A stretch of 27,102 bases of DNA from Veillonella sp. AM51-8BH. GTDB lineage: Bacteria > Bacillota > Negativicutes > Veillonellales > Veillonellaceae. The position numbers were made by a program, and so were the translations under genes. The DNA is taken from the NCBI RefSeq assembly GCF_003463825.1, contig NZ_QSDY01000023.1:1-27102 (forward strand), read 5' to 3'. The notes under the pieces are model-generated. The model saw only the letters and a program-made list of their open reading frames with translations. It did no database searches and was not told the DNA's origin. Below are positions 7,747 through 16,443 of the stretch, piece after piece (position 1 is the stretch's first letter; every line of letters starts with the position of its first letter).

Positions 7747-8361
7747 TTATTCCTTCCCATAAATATGGTTTTCTTCTATATACTCCACTACACATTTAGG
7801 CAACATGTACCGAACAGTTTTTCCGGAACGTAACCGCTCTCGTAAATACGTAGCAGATAATTTCATCTCAGGAACCTCCATAAGATGTATTTTTTCTCGT
7901 GCTTTTGGTCCTAAAATATCTAATGTTTCATCAATAGCACTAGATCCATCAGGTCTCGTAGCGCCAATAAAGTGGACCTCATCTAATAATTCCTCAATAA
8001 ATTTCCACGTTGGCAACGCACGAATTGTATCGGTTCCAGCTATAAAGTAAAATTCAACATTTGGTCCATAGATCACCTTAAAATGTTGAATCGTATCAAC
8101 TGTATACGAAGGGCCTTCTCGACGCATTTCTACATCAGAAATTTCAAAATTTGGATTATCTGACACAGCTGCTGCAGTCATAGCATATCGATGATGACTA
8201 TCTATTACATCATGTTGCTTATGAGGTGGTATCCGTGCTGGCACAAAAATAACCTTCTCAAGGTTAAAACTTTCACAAGCCACCTCAGCAATCATTAGAT
8301 GCCCTAAATGGATAGGATTAAATGTTCCACCTATGATACCTATACGACGTTTCTCTACCAT
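7747..8361 (-). CDS. nadD: Nicotinate-nucleotide adenylyltransferase NadD
   Basis: A 204-aa nucleotidyltransferase that joins NaMN and ATP to form NaAD in NAD synthesis. The nucleotide-binding loop GGTFNPIHLGH is at residues 11-21. IAGTDTIRALPTWKF sits mid-protein, and LSATYLRERL near the C-terminus corresponds to the usual ISSTxIR motif. Length is normal. The start codon overlaps the end of a 49-codon ORF (8355-8504): the TAG of that ORF lies inside ATGGTAG, which suggests coupled translation. An AAGGGTG ribosome site lies about 9 bases upstream, inside the small ORF. Confidence 0.95.
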   Translation of the reverse strand: MVEKRRIGIIGGTFNPIHLGHLMIAEVACESFNLEKVIFVPARIPPHKQHDVIDSHHRYAMTAAAVSDNPNFEISDVEMRREGPSYTVDTIQHFKVIYGPNVEFYFIAGTDTIRALPTWKFIEELLDEVHFIGATRPDGSSAIDETLDILGPKAREKIHLMEVPEMKLSATYLRERLRSGKTVRYMLPKCVVEYIEENHIYGKE

Positions 8362-8504
8362 AATAATGTCACACCCTTAATGACAATGACACAAATAATG
8401 ATAAATAAGAGCAGTGCTTTTCCATAGGATATCCATTCGTATTGACCTTTTGGGGTCTGAATATATCTGTAGTATGCCCTTATTAAGTAATATACTGTCT
8501 TCAC
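8355..8504 (-). CDS. Putative 49-residue single-pass membrane micro-protein between proA and nadD
   Basis: A 49-codon ORF starting with GTG (8502-8504) that overlaps the proA stop as GTGA, and ending in TAG (8355-8357) inside the nadD start region. The product reads MKTVYYLIRAYYRYIQTPKG, then a segment with charged and aromatic residues, then a hydrophobic stretch (about residues 30-42, LLLFIIICVIVI) and KGVTLLW. The Tyr/Arg-rich amphipathic N-terminus with a C-terminal membrane helix is protein-like, and the ORF fills the gap exactly with coupling-type overlaps at both ends. The ribosome site is weak (GGAGAAGG about 13 bases upstream). I do not recognise a family. Confidence 0.6.
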   Translation of the reverse strand: MKTVYYLIRAYYRYIQTPKGQYEWISYGKALLLFIIICVIVIKGVTLLW

Positions 8505-9760
8505 TTTCGAACTTGGCCTTCTCCAAATACAAAGTATTTATATGATGTTAGTGCTTGTAATCCCATTGGACCACGAGCATGGAGCTTTTGAGTACTAATA
8601 CCGATTTCAGCACCAAAACCAAATTCAAAACCATCAGTAAAACGCGTTGAAGCATTATGATACACAGTAGAGCAATCTACTAAGTTCATGAATACTCTTG
8701 CACGCATCGGTTCATCTGTTACGATAGCCTCAGAGTGATGTGTAGAATAACAATTAACATGATTGATGGCTTCTTCAAGATTTTCAACAATACGTACATT
8801 TAAGTCCATATCGTTATATTCGGTATGGAAGGAATCCTCTGTTAAAGGAATTGTATTCTCCATATATTGAGCCACAGCTGTATCACCGTGAATTCGGACG
8901 CCATATTCTTGTAGAACCTCATCAAGACGTGGTAAAAACTCACTAGCCACCGCTTGGTGTACTAGCAATGTTTCCATAGAGTTACATACAGACGGACGTT
9001 GTACCTTTGCATTAATTGCAATTTCTAATGCCATATCGAGATTCGCATATTCATCTATATATGTATGACACACACCACTACCGGTTTCAATAACAGGAAT
9101 ACTACTTTCCTCTACAACACGACGAATCAGTCCAGCTCCACCACGAGGAATGATGACATCAATATATTCACGTTGGTGCAATAATACACCAACCATATCC
9201 CGATCAAGAACTTCCACAAGTTGAATAGCATCTGGCGTAATACCTAAAGATTCTAAGGTATTACGCATAATAGTCACGATAATTTGGTTGGTATGGAATG
9301 CCTCTTTACCACCTCGCAGTATCGTAGCATTCGATGTTTTTAAACAAAGCACACCAGCATCAATTGTTACATTTGGACGAGCCTCAAAAATAATGCCAAT
9401 AACACCAAAAGGTACCGCTCTTTTTTCAATAGTCAAACCGTTAGGCCGTGTAATTGTTTCTATAACCGAACCTACTGGACTTTCAAGAGCAGCTACTTGA
9501 CGAACACCTTCTGCCATTTGAGAAATACGGCTAGGTGTCAATGTTAGTCGATCTATCATGGTTTGAGGCACATTATAATCACCAGATTTATCTAAGTCTA
9601 ACTGATTAGCAGCCATAATTTCATCGGCTTGTGCTTCTACAGCATCAGCGATTGCTAATAATGCAGAATCTAATGTACCTTGATCAATTTGAGCTAATTC
9701 AAAGGATGCCGCTTTAGCTCTTTGACCCATATCTTTACAAATTTCTTCATACTGGTTCAT
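8501..9760 (-). CDS. proA: Glutamate-5-semialdehyde dehydrogenase (gamma-glutamyl phosphate reductase) ProA
   Basis: A 419-aa NADPH-dependent enzyme of the aldehyde dehydrogenase superfamily: the second step of proline synthesis, reducing gamma-glutamyl phosphate. The catalytic cysteine is C259 in QRPSVCNSMETLLVH. The family signatures VPFGVIGIIFEARPNVT (116-132) and IIPRGGAGLI (203-212) are present. Length is normal. The start has GAGGATATCCT before ATG. It lies 9 bases after proB, whose product feeds it. Confidence 0.97.
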   Translation of the reverse strand: MNQYEEICKDMGQRAKAASFELAQIDQGTLDSALLAIADAVEAQADEIMAANQLDLDKSGDYNVPQTMIDRLTLTPSRISQMAEGVRQVAALESPVGSVIETITRPNGLTIEKRAVPFGVIGIIFEARPNVTIDAGVLCLKTSNATILRGGKEAFHTNQIIVTIMRNTLESLGITPDAIQLVEVLDRDMVGVLLHQREYIDVIIPRGGAGLIRRVVEESSIPVIETGSGVCHTYIDEYANLDMALEIAINAKVQRPSVCNSMETLLVHQAVASEFLPRLDEVLQEYGVRIHGDTAVAQYMENTIPLTEDSFHTEYNDMDLNVRIVENLEEAINHVNCYSTHHSEAIVTDEPMRARVFMNLVDCSTVYHNASTRFTDGFEFGFGAEIGISTQKLHARGPMGLQALTSYKYFVFGEGQVRK

Positions 9761-9769
9761 AGGATATCC

Positions 9770-10891
9770 TCAATGTAATAAAACTAGATTATTACGATGT
9801 ACTGCTTCATCATAGGTTGTATTAATACCTAAAATTTGAGCTATATCATTTGTATTATGACCTTTAATGGCCTTCATATCTTCGATGCCATAGTTGATAA
9901 GTCCACGGCCAATTTCTTTACCATCATGATAAATAGAAATTGTATCACCAGGTCCAAATGACCCATCTACATCAATAATACCAGCTGGTAAAATGCTGGC
10001 CCCTTTATCTAATACAGCACGCGCACAACCATCATCAATAGTGATTGACCCTTTCAATCGTTTACCAAAGGCAAGCCAATGATGTTTACCTGATAGCCCA
10101 GCATCATGCGCTTCAAAGAGAGTACCAATTTGTTCGCCCTTACATACGCGACGAACAGAATCTTCCACTTCACCAGATGTGATTACCATCGGTACGCCAG
10201 AGTTTGTAGCCATATGAGCTGCTTTAATTTTAGTATACATACCACCAGTACCCATGTTAGATCCTGCTCCACCTGCAATGGCATAAGTTTCATCAGTAAT
10301 TTCAGAAACTGTTTCTATTAACGTAGCATCTGAATTAGTTGCTGGATTAGCTGTATATAATCCTTCAATATCGGACAAAATAACGAGCAAATCAGCATCT
10401 ACAATACCTGCTACAGTAGCAGATAAAGTATCATTATCTCCGATTTTAAATTCTTCAATGGCAACCACGTCATTTTCATTAATAATAGGAATAACATTGA
10501 GTTGCAATAACGTATGTAATGTATTACGCAAATTAAGATAACTATGGCGACCAGTACTATCTTCTTTTGTTAAAAGAATTTGACCTACTGTACGACCATA
10601 TTCACGAAACATACGCTCATACATATGAATGAGAATACCTTGTCCTACTGCTGCAGCAGCTTGCTTTAATACAAGGTCTCTAGGTTTTTCCTTAAAGCCT
10701 AAAGGGGCCAGTCCAGCGCCTGTTGCCCCTGAGGAAACAAGGATAACCTCTTTACCTTGGTTAGCCAAATCAGATAATTGGCGAACTAATCTTTCAATGC
10801 GCTCTAAGTTTAAATGACCATTAGCATAACAAAGCGTACTACTGCCTACTTTAACTACTATTCTTTTTGCGTTGATGATAGCACTGCGCAT
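9770..10891 (-). CDS. proB: Glutamate 5-kinase ProB with PUA domain
   Basis: A 373-aa enzyme: ATP-dependent phosphorylation of glutamate, the first and usually proline-inhibited step of proline synthesis. An amino-acid kinase domain (about 1-255: RIVVKVGSSTL, VSSGATGAGL, NENDVVAI, GTGGMYTKIKAA) is followed by a C-terminal PUA domain (about 275-360). I chose ATG 10889-10891 because of an AGGAGG site seven bases upstream; an in-frame ATG at 10936 would add 15 residues that look non-homologous. A 7-bp hairpin (10895-10901 with 10914-10920) covers this ribosome site. Confidence 0.95.
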   Translation of the reverse strand: MRSAIINAKRIVVKVGSSTLCYANGHLNLERIERLVRQLSDLANQGKEVILVSSGATGAGLAPLGFKEKPRDLVLKQAAAAVGQGILIHMYERMFREYGRTVGQILLTKEDSTGRHSYLNLRNTLHTLLQLNVIPIINENDVVAIEEFKIGDNDTLSATVAGIVDADLLVILSDIEGLYTANPATNSDATLIETVSEITDETYAIAGGAGSNMGTGGMYTKIKAAHMATNSGVPMVITSGEVEDSVRRVCKGEQIGTLFEAHDAGLSGKHHWLAFGKRLKGSITIDDGCARAVLDKGASILPAGIIDVDGSFGPGDTISIYHDGKEIGRGLINYGIEDMKAIKGHNTNDIAQILGINTTYDEAVHRNNLVLLH

Positions 10892-10894
10892 AGA

Positions 10895-10946
10895 ATAACC
10901 TCCTAGGGCTAACAGGTTATGAAGACCCCCATACAATACATGTTAG
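10895..10946 (-). promoter_or_regulatory. Possible alternative hairpins over the proB ribosome binding site
   Basis: In the proB leader, ATAACCT (10914-10920) can pair with AGGTTAT (10895-10901), closing a 12-base loop and covering part of the AGGAGG site. Upstream CTAACA (10941-10946) can instead pair with TGTTAG (10909-10914). The two helices compete. The sequence pairing is clear; regulation is only a suggestion. Confidence 0.3.
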
Positions 10947-10958
10947 TAATATGACGAT

Positions 10959-11243
10959 TTATTTAGGTAGAATAATTTTTGGTTCTTTTTTAGCTTTATA
11001 TAAAACACCGTTAAAACCAATGACTTGGACTAATTCAGCACCAAGCATATCAGCTAACTCTTGGAAAATCGTCTTATCTTCAGGGCTATTGTTGAGTAAT
11101 TTTACCTTGATTAACTCACGAGCCATTAATGCTGCACGAGCACTATCAATAACACTATTTTCTAAACCATTTTTACCAATTTGAACTACTGGTGGCATTG
11201 TTGCTGCCAAAGAACGTAAATACCGTTTTTGTTTTCCTGTCAT
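10959..11243 (-). CDS. yhbY: YhbY family (CRM-domain) RNA-binding protein
   Basis: A 94-aa stand-alone CRM domain. It begins MTGKQKRYLRSLAATMPP and has the family's GKNGLENSVIDSARAALMARELIKV with the GxxG-type RNA-binding loop near residues 23-26. E. coli YhbY associates with pre-50S particles, and B. subtilis homologues also sit near ribosome-assembly genes. It lies 8 bases after obg, another 50S assembly factor, which supports that role. Confidence 0.92.
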   Translation of the reverse strand: MTGKQKRYLRSLAATMPPVVQIGKNGLENSVIDSARAALMARELIKVKLLNNSPEDKTIFQELADMLGAELVQVIGFNGVLYKAKKEPKIILPK

Positions 11244-11251
11244 TATTACTC

Positions 11252-12523
11252 CTACTCTTGGAATGTAAAGCGTTGATCGCCAATCACAACTTCATCACCG
11301 TCTTTACAACCTTTTTCCTTCAATTTAGCATCGAGCTCCATAAAACGCCAAATGCGTTGGAATCTACGAAGAGATTGATCATCACTTAAATTTGTCATTG
11401 CCACTAAGCGTTCAATACGTTTACCGTTAATATAGAATGCAGCATCATCACCACGTGTAATAACAAATTCTACATCTGGTTTTGCTTCGTATACAACTGT
11501 ATCATCAGTTGCTTCCGGTTCTGGCTTGTAGTTTTCTACATAGTAGTAAGCTCGTTCCATGAGCTCTGGTAAACCTTCACCGCTTAATGCATTGATAAGG
11601 AATACTTCATATCCTTTATCTTCAAAATATTTTTTTGTATCAGGAATTGTTGTATCATCAAAGACCATATCAATCTTATTGAGTGCAACAATTTGTTTTT
11701 TATTGGCTAATTTTTCAGAATATTTACGAAGTTCTTCATTAATAGCATCAAAATCAACCTTTGGATCGCGACCTTCCATACCAGATACATCAAGAACGTG
11801 AATTAAAATGTTAGTCCGTTCTACGTGGCGCAAGAAGTTATGTCCTAAGCCAACACCTTCGCTAGCCCCTTCAATAAGACCAGGAATATCGGCTAATACA
11901 AAACTACGGTCTCCAGAGATTGTTACTACCCCAAGTACAGGTGTCAATGTAGTAAAGTGGTAAGCAGCTACCTCTGGTTGAGCTTTAGAAACCTTACGTA
12001 AAATACTAGACTTACCAACAGATGGATAGCCTAATAGACCAACATCTGCCAATACTTTAAGCTCTAGTTGTAACCAAAACTCTTCACCAGGTTCACCCTT
12101 TTCTGCAAATGTAGGTGCACGGTTAGCACTTGTTTGGAAGCGTGCATTACCACGGCCACCACGACCACCTTTAGCAATAACAAAAGTATCGCCGTCGTTA
12201 ACGAGGTCACAGAAAATTTTACCTGTTTCTTCTTCTTTAATTACAGTACCCAATGGAACTGGAATAATAAGTGGCTCAGAACCGCGACCATGCTTGTTGG
12301 AGCTTTCACCATTACCACCAGCAGGTGCCTTAAACTGACGTTTATATCTAAAGTCTACAAGAGTATTAATATTCTTGTCCGCTTTAAATATAACGTCTGC
12401 CCCTTTACCACCATCGCCGCCACTAGGGCCGCCATTTGGCACGTATTTCTCACGGCGGAAACTAGACATGCCGTCCCCACCGTCACCGGCCTTAACAAAG
12501 ACACGCGCTCTATCTATAAACAT
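11252..12523 (-). CDS. obg: GTPase Obg/CgtA
   Basis: A 423-aa ribosome-assembly GTPase. The Gly-rich Obg fold is at residues 1-158. The GTPase domain has G1 at 165-172 (GYPSVGKS), the switch-II region DIPGLIEGA (212-220) and the NKID base-recognition motif near 283. A C-terminal OCT domain covers about 345-423. It works on late 50S maturation and responds to ppGpp in several species. The gene is intact and of family length, 17 bases after the S41 peptidase gene, followed by yhbY. Confidence 0.97.
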   Translation of the reverse strand: MFIDRARVFVKAGDGGDGMSSFRREKYVPNGGPSGGDGGKGADVIFKADKNINTLVDFRYKRQFKAPAGGNGESSNKHGRGSEPLIIPVPLGTVIKEEETGKIFCDLVNDGDTFVIAKGGRGGRGNARFQTSANRAPTFAEKGEPGEEFWLQLELKVLADVGLLGYPSVGKSSILRKVSKAQPEVAAYHFTTLTPVLGVVTISGDRSFVLADIPGLIEGASEGVGLGHNFLRHVERTNILIHVLDVSGMEGRDPKVDFDAINEELRKYSEKLANKKQIVALNKIDMVFDDTTIPDTKKYFEDKGYEVFLINALSGEGLPELMERAYYYVENYKPEPEATDDTVVYEAKPDVEFVITRGDDAAFYINGKRIERLVAMTNLSDDQSLRRFQRIWRFMELDAKLKEKGCKDGDEVVIGDQRFTFQE

Positions 12524-12540
12524 ACTTTAACTCCTATGCA

Positions 12541-13680
12541 TTATTGCTGTAATAACTCTAATGCTTTTTTAATTTGAATATCATCTAATGTACTAGATGG
12601 ATTTACACCTTTTGGTAAATCCAGTTCTACATCAGGTTTAATACCAATGCCGTCAATAACACGGTCATTTGGTGTATGGTATTTGGCAATAGTTACCTTA
12701 ACACCTTCATTATCGAGGCTAGGGTAAATAGTTTGAACTGTACCCTTACCATATGTATTAGTACCTAAAATAGTACCTAGTTTACGATCTTGAATAGCAC
12801 CAGCTATAATTTCAGATGCACTAGCAGACCCTTTGTTAACAAGAACGACTAATGGCATAGCTACTTCTGGACCATTAGACTTATAAACCTCTTTTTTCCC
12901 AGCTCTATTTTGTACGGTTACTAATGTTCCTGGAGGCATAATATAGTTAGAAATCTTTTCTGTAGTAGATAATAACCCACCAGGATTATCTCGAAGGTCT
13001 AAAATTAGTTCCTTCATACCTTGAGATTGTAATTCTTTAAATTGTGTTTCGAAATCATCAGCTGTATTTTCTGCAAATTGACTAATCCGAATATATCCAA
13101 CTGTACTTGTGAGCATTTTGCTTTTAACAGTAGGTAACACAATAGATTCACGGGTAATATCAAAGTGTAATTTTTCACCATTACGCTCTATATCAAGGGC
13201 GACAATAGTACCAGCCTCGCCGCGAATTCGAGAGGATGCATCTTCTACAGTAATATCACTTGTAGATTGACCATCGATAGCAATAATATGATCACCAGGT
13301 TTTATGCCCGCTTTGAAAGCTGGTTGATCTTCCATAATACTAACTGCATATAAACCTTTATCATCATGACCAAGAACCATGCCAACACCTGCATAAGTGC
13401 CAGATGTTTGCATTTTCATGGATTTAAATTCGTCAGCATCTAAATAAATACTATGGGGCTCTCCCAAAGAGCCAATTAAGCCTTTAAGCATACCATCATA
13501 AAGGGTCGCTTTAGACATCGGTGTCATAAAGACTTGACTCGCAGCATAGTAGGCTACAAATAGTCTTGGTAATCCCCAGAATGAACCAGATAAGTACCAA
13601 AACGTAAGCCACATAATAACGATGCCGGAGCCTATATATTTCAATAGACTCCATAACACCGTACGTGTATCAAATTTCAT
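12541..13680 (-). CDS. Carboxy-terminal processing peptidase, S41 family (CtpA-like)
   Basis: A 379-aa membrane-anchored serine peptidase. One transmembrane helix lies at about 11-32, a PDZ domain at about 93-170 (YAGVGMVLG through IRGEAGTIV), and an S41 catalytic core at about 190-370. The core has GSASASE (284-290) with the nucleophile serine and the general-base lysine in TYGKGTVQ (K312). Such enzymes trim envelope proteins and in several bacteria degrade or activate peptidoglycan hydrolases. The start chosen is ATG 13678-13680, one base after the upstream stop; an in-frame ATG at 13716 would overlap the M23 gene by 35 bases. It sits directly downstream of ftsE-ftsX-M23. Confidence 0.9.
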   Translation of the reverse strand: MKFDTRTVLWSLLKYIGSGIVIMWLTFWYLSGSFWGLPRLFVAYYAASQVFMTPMSKATLYDGMLKGLIGSLGEPHSIYLDADEFKSMKMQTSGTYAGVGMVLGHDDKGLYAVSIMEDQPAFKAGIKPGDHIIAIDGQSTSDITVEDASSRIRGEAGTIVALDIERNGEKLHFDITRESIVLPTVKSKMLTSTVGYIRISQFAENTADDFETQFKELQSQGMKELILDLRDNPGGLLSTTEKISNYIMPPGTLVTVQNRAGKKEVYKSNGPEVAMPLVVLVNKGSASASEIIAGAIQDRKLGTILGTNTYGKGTVQTIYPSLDNEGVKVTIAKYHTPNDRVIDGIGIKPDVELDLPKGVNPSSTLDDIQIKKALELLQQ

Positions 13681-13681
13681 A

Positions 13682-14860
13682 TTATAAATATCCCATAGGA
13701 TCAACAGGATCCCCACTTATACGAACTTCAAAATGTACGTGTGGCCCAGTACTATTACCAGTGCTACCAGCATAGGCAATAACTTGACCTTTAGATACAT
13801 CTTGTCCTTCAGAGACAGCAAGCTCAGAATTATGGCCATAAAGGGTGGACATACCATTACCATGGTCGATAACTACAGCGTAACCATAGCCACCCATCCA
13901 ACCAGACCAAACAACAGTACCTCCATCAGCAGCATGAACTGGTGTACCTTCATCAACACCAATATCAATACCGGAATGGTAGATAGTTGTACCCCAAATT
14001 GGATGTGTACGATAGCCATAAGGAGAAGTAATTTCACCACTTACAGGCCAACCAAGTTGACCAGATCCTTGAACCCAAGAGTAACTTGGTGCAGACTGTT
14101 GAGCCGCAGCTGCACGAGCTGCCGCACGTTCAGCTTGGCGAGCTTTCAATAATGCTGTAATTTGAGCGGAAGAAGCATTAAGTTCTTCCACTGCTTGCAT
14201 CGCCGTAGCACGGTCATTTTGTGCCTTCTGAAGAACTACTTCACGTTCTTTTTTCTTTTGTTCAATTTCAGCTTGTTTTGCTACAGCAGCTTTTTCAAGC
14301 TCTACTAACTTAGCTCGTGATTGTTCAAGAGCTTGTTTACGTGCCGCAATTTCAGCACGTTCTTTTTTAATTTCATCGATTAACTTAATATCGGAATCGA
14401 TAATGCGTTTTAAGATCTCTAATCGATTTGCAAAATCGCTAAAGTCTTTAGATCCAATAACAACATCTAAATAGCTTAGACGACCATTGATATAAATATC
14501 TCGTACACGCTTATAAAATACAGCCTCTCGTCCTTCTAAGCGTTTTTGTGCTTCTGCGAGTAACTTTTCATTAACAGTAATATCATTTTCAACGGCAACA
14601 CGTTGCTGTTGAATAGATTCTAACTGTTGTTGGGCCTGACGTAATTGCTCTTCAATTTGTCGCAACTGTTCAGATACACTTACAATGACAGTTTCTGCAT
14701 CCGCTTTAATAGAATTTTGTTGATTAACTTGTTGTTGAATTGAATCTAATTGATTCGTTAAATCCTCATCTTCGGCAACGATATATAGTGGTGTTCCCAG
14801 TACCACCATACCTGTTAAAATTGTTGCTACAAGGCGAGATTTGATTGTGTTGTATTTCAT
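13682..14860 (-). CDS. Murein hydrolase with coiled coil and intact M23 peptidase domain
   Basis: A 392-aa secreted or membrane-tethered protein. A signal-type N-terminus (MKYNTIKSRLVATILTGMVV) is followed by a long coiled coil rich in Q, E and A (about 30-245) and a C-terminal LytM/M23 domain (about 275-390). The zinc ligands are all present: H295 and D299 in YHSGIDIG, and HVH at 374-376. So, unlike E. coli EnvC, which has the same layout but a degenerate site, this looks catalytically able. Placement just after ftsX argues that FtsEX controls it at the division site. Start: ATG 14858-14860 with AAGGTG eight bases upstream; an ATG two codons earlier is possible. Confidence 0.9.
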   Translation of the reverse strand: MKYNTIKSRLVATILTGMVVLGTPLYIVAEDEDLTNQLDSIQQQVNQQNSIKADAETVIVSVSEQLRQIEEQLRQAQQQLESIQQQRVAVENDITVNEKLLAEAQKRLEGREAVFYKRVRDIYINGRLSYLDVVIGSKDFSDFANRLEILKRIIDSDIKLIDEIKKERAEIAARKQALEQSRAKLVELEKAAVAKQAEIEQKKKEREVVLQKAQNDRATAMQAVEELNASSAQITALLKARQAERAAARAAAAQQSAPSYSWVQGSGQLGWPVSGEITSPYGYRTHPIWGTTIYHSGIDIGVDEGTPVHAADGGTVVWSGWMGGYGYAVVIDHGNGMSTLYGHNSELAVSEGQDVSKGQVIAYAGSTGNSTGPHVHFEVRISGDPVDPMGYL

Positions 14861-14865
14861 AAACA

Positions 14866-15753
14866 TTACACCTTCATGTATTGTTTTAAAGAAATCGTAC
14901 TACCAATAGCACCGACTATAATACCGCCACCTAAAATATAGATAGCCACATCATAGAAGAATGGGAACATTGGTACTAATGGGAAGAATGCTAAAGACTC
15001 AGAAACTTCCATGGTAATGAAATGGTAAAACTCACCTACACAAAGTACGGCGATTACAGCCCCTACTAAGCCCAATAACATACCTTCAATTAAGAATGGC
15101 CAACGAATAAAACCATTGGTTGCACCAACATATTTCATAATGGCAATTTCTTTACGGCGGGCAAATACAGTCAAACGAATTGTATTAGAAATGATGAATA
15201 ATGTAGCGGCTGCTAAGAATGCGATTAATACAATACCACCAATTCTGATTACTTGAGTAATGCGGAATAGTTCTTCTACAATATCTTGACCATAATGTGT
15301 ACTTTCAACACCTTGGAATGTAGTGGCTAATTTAGCTGTAGCCTTAACATCACTTGGGTTATCAAAGGTTAATACATAAGAGTTTGGCAATGGATTTACA
15401 TCACCTAATGCATTTACCAATTGTTGTTGATCACCAAGGCGTGCTTTGAATTCCTTCATAGCTTGCTCTTTATTAACAAACTCTAAATGCTTAAGATTTG
15501 GTATAGCTTTAATTTGCTTACCTACCGCCATAATTTGGTCAGTTGTTAACCCATCTTTTAAATAAATACTCAATTGAACTTGGTTTTCTAAACTAGATGC
15601 CATGTTATTTAGATTGATAACACCGCAAAGGAATACACCAAGCATAAATAGAGATAAAGCCACTGTAGAAATAGATGCTAACGTCATAAGACCGTTACGC
15701 TTCATAGATTTGAGGGCTTCTTTAAAAAAGTATTTCAATGTTCTAGGCTTCAT
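14866..15753 (-). CDS. ftsX: Cell division protein FtsX
   Basis: A 295-aa inner-membrane protein with four transmembrane helices (about 20-42, 168-190, 217-240 and 264-285) and a large extracellular loop between the first two, as in FtsX. A cytoplasmic loop reads FARRKEIAIMKYVGAT, the region that couples to FtsE. With FtsE it relays ATP hydrolysis across the membrane to a peptidoglycan hydrolase. The start chosen is ATG 15751-15753 (GAGGTG site 9 bases upstream, 11-base overlap with ftsE); a GTG four codons earlier is the alternative. Confidence 0.95.
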   Translation of the reverse strand: MKPRTLKYFFKEALKSMKRNGLMTLASISTVALSLFMLGVFLCGVINLNNMASSLENQVQLSIYLKDGLTTDQIMAVGKQIKAIPNLKHLEFVNKEQAMKEFKARLGDQQQLVNALGDVNPLPNSYVLTFDNPSDVKATAKLATTFQGVESTHYGQDIVEELFRITQVIRIGGIVLIAFLAAATLFIISNTIRLTVFARRKEIAIMKYVGATNGFIRWPFLIEGMLLGLVGAVIAVLCVGEFYHFITMEVSESLAFFPLVPMFPFFYDVAIYILGGGIIVGAIGSTISLKQYMKV

Positions 15754-16429
15754 TAATTTCTGCACCTCTCATATTATCACTTTGAACGCGACCATCTTTA
15801 AGACGAATAACACGTTTATTTAAATACGAAACAAGATCCATATTATGGGTAACCATAATAACAGTTGTGCCAAAATTATTGATATGCTTAAACAAATCTA
15901 CAATACCTTTACTTGTATCAGGATCTAGGTTACCAGTCGGCTCATCAGCAATAAGTACAGATGGACGATTTACAATAGCGCGAGCAATAGCAACACGTTG
16001 TTGTTCACCACCAGATAGATCCTCTGGTAAATCATTTGCTTTATCAGACAAGCCAACAAGCTCTAGTACATGACTCACCTTTTCCTTAATTACCTTTGGT
16101 TTTTCTTCAATTACTTCAAGAGCAAAGGCAATATTTTCTGATACTGTTTTGTTTGGTAATAAACGGAAATCTTGGAATACAACACCAAGTTTTCTACGTA
16201 ATTTTGGAATTTTACTACGCTTCATACGCGTAACATCAAAATCATCAACAATGACAGTACCAGAATCGGGTACTACTTCATGAGTTAACAATTTAAATAG
16301 AGTTGATTTCCCTGCACCGCTGTGACCACAAATGAGGACAAATTCGCCCTCATTTATAGTTAAACACACATCGTCTAATGCAACAGAACCATTATCATAG
16401 ACTTTACTAACATTCTTAAATTCAATCAT
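15743..16429 (-). CDS. ftsE: Cell division ATP-binding protein FtsE
   Basis: A 228-aa ABC ATPase. Walker A is GHSGAGKS (35-42), the Q-loop is in [10 protein letters not shown], the signature is LSGGEQQR (138-145), Walker B is VLIADEP followed by TGNLD (158-169), and the switch histidine is in VTHN. It is the partner of FtsX; the two genes overlap, which points to coupled translation. The order ftsE-ftsX-M23 is a conserved division cluster. Confidence 0.96.
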   Translation of the reverse strand: MIEFKNVSKVYDNGSVALDDVCLTINEGEFVLICGHSGAGKSTLFKLLTHEVVPDSGTVIVDDFDVTRMKRSKIPKLRRKLGVVFQDFRLLPNKTVSENIAFALEVIEEKPKVIKEKVSHVLELVGLSDKANDLPEDLSGGEQQRVAIARAIVNRPSVLIADEPTGNLDPDTSKGIVDLFKHINNFGTTVIMVTHNMDLVSYLNKRVIRLKDGRVQSDNMRGAEINEA

Positions 16430-16443
16430 GGGGTCCCCTTTGA

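Noticed and set aside
10892..10936. 15-residue N-terminal extension of ProB
   Set aside because: The ATG at 10891 has a perfect ribosome site and starts the conserved part; the extension overlaps the leader hairpins.
12134..12577. 147-codon plus-strand open frame
   Set aside because: Antisense to the Gly-rich N-terminus of obg; low-complexity Thr-rich translation typical of a shadow frame.
13733..14152. 139-codon plus-strand open frame
   Set aside because: Antisense to the M23 peptidase gene, which has full domain support; the translation has no recognisable domain.
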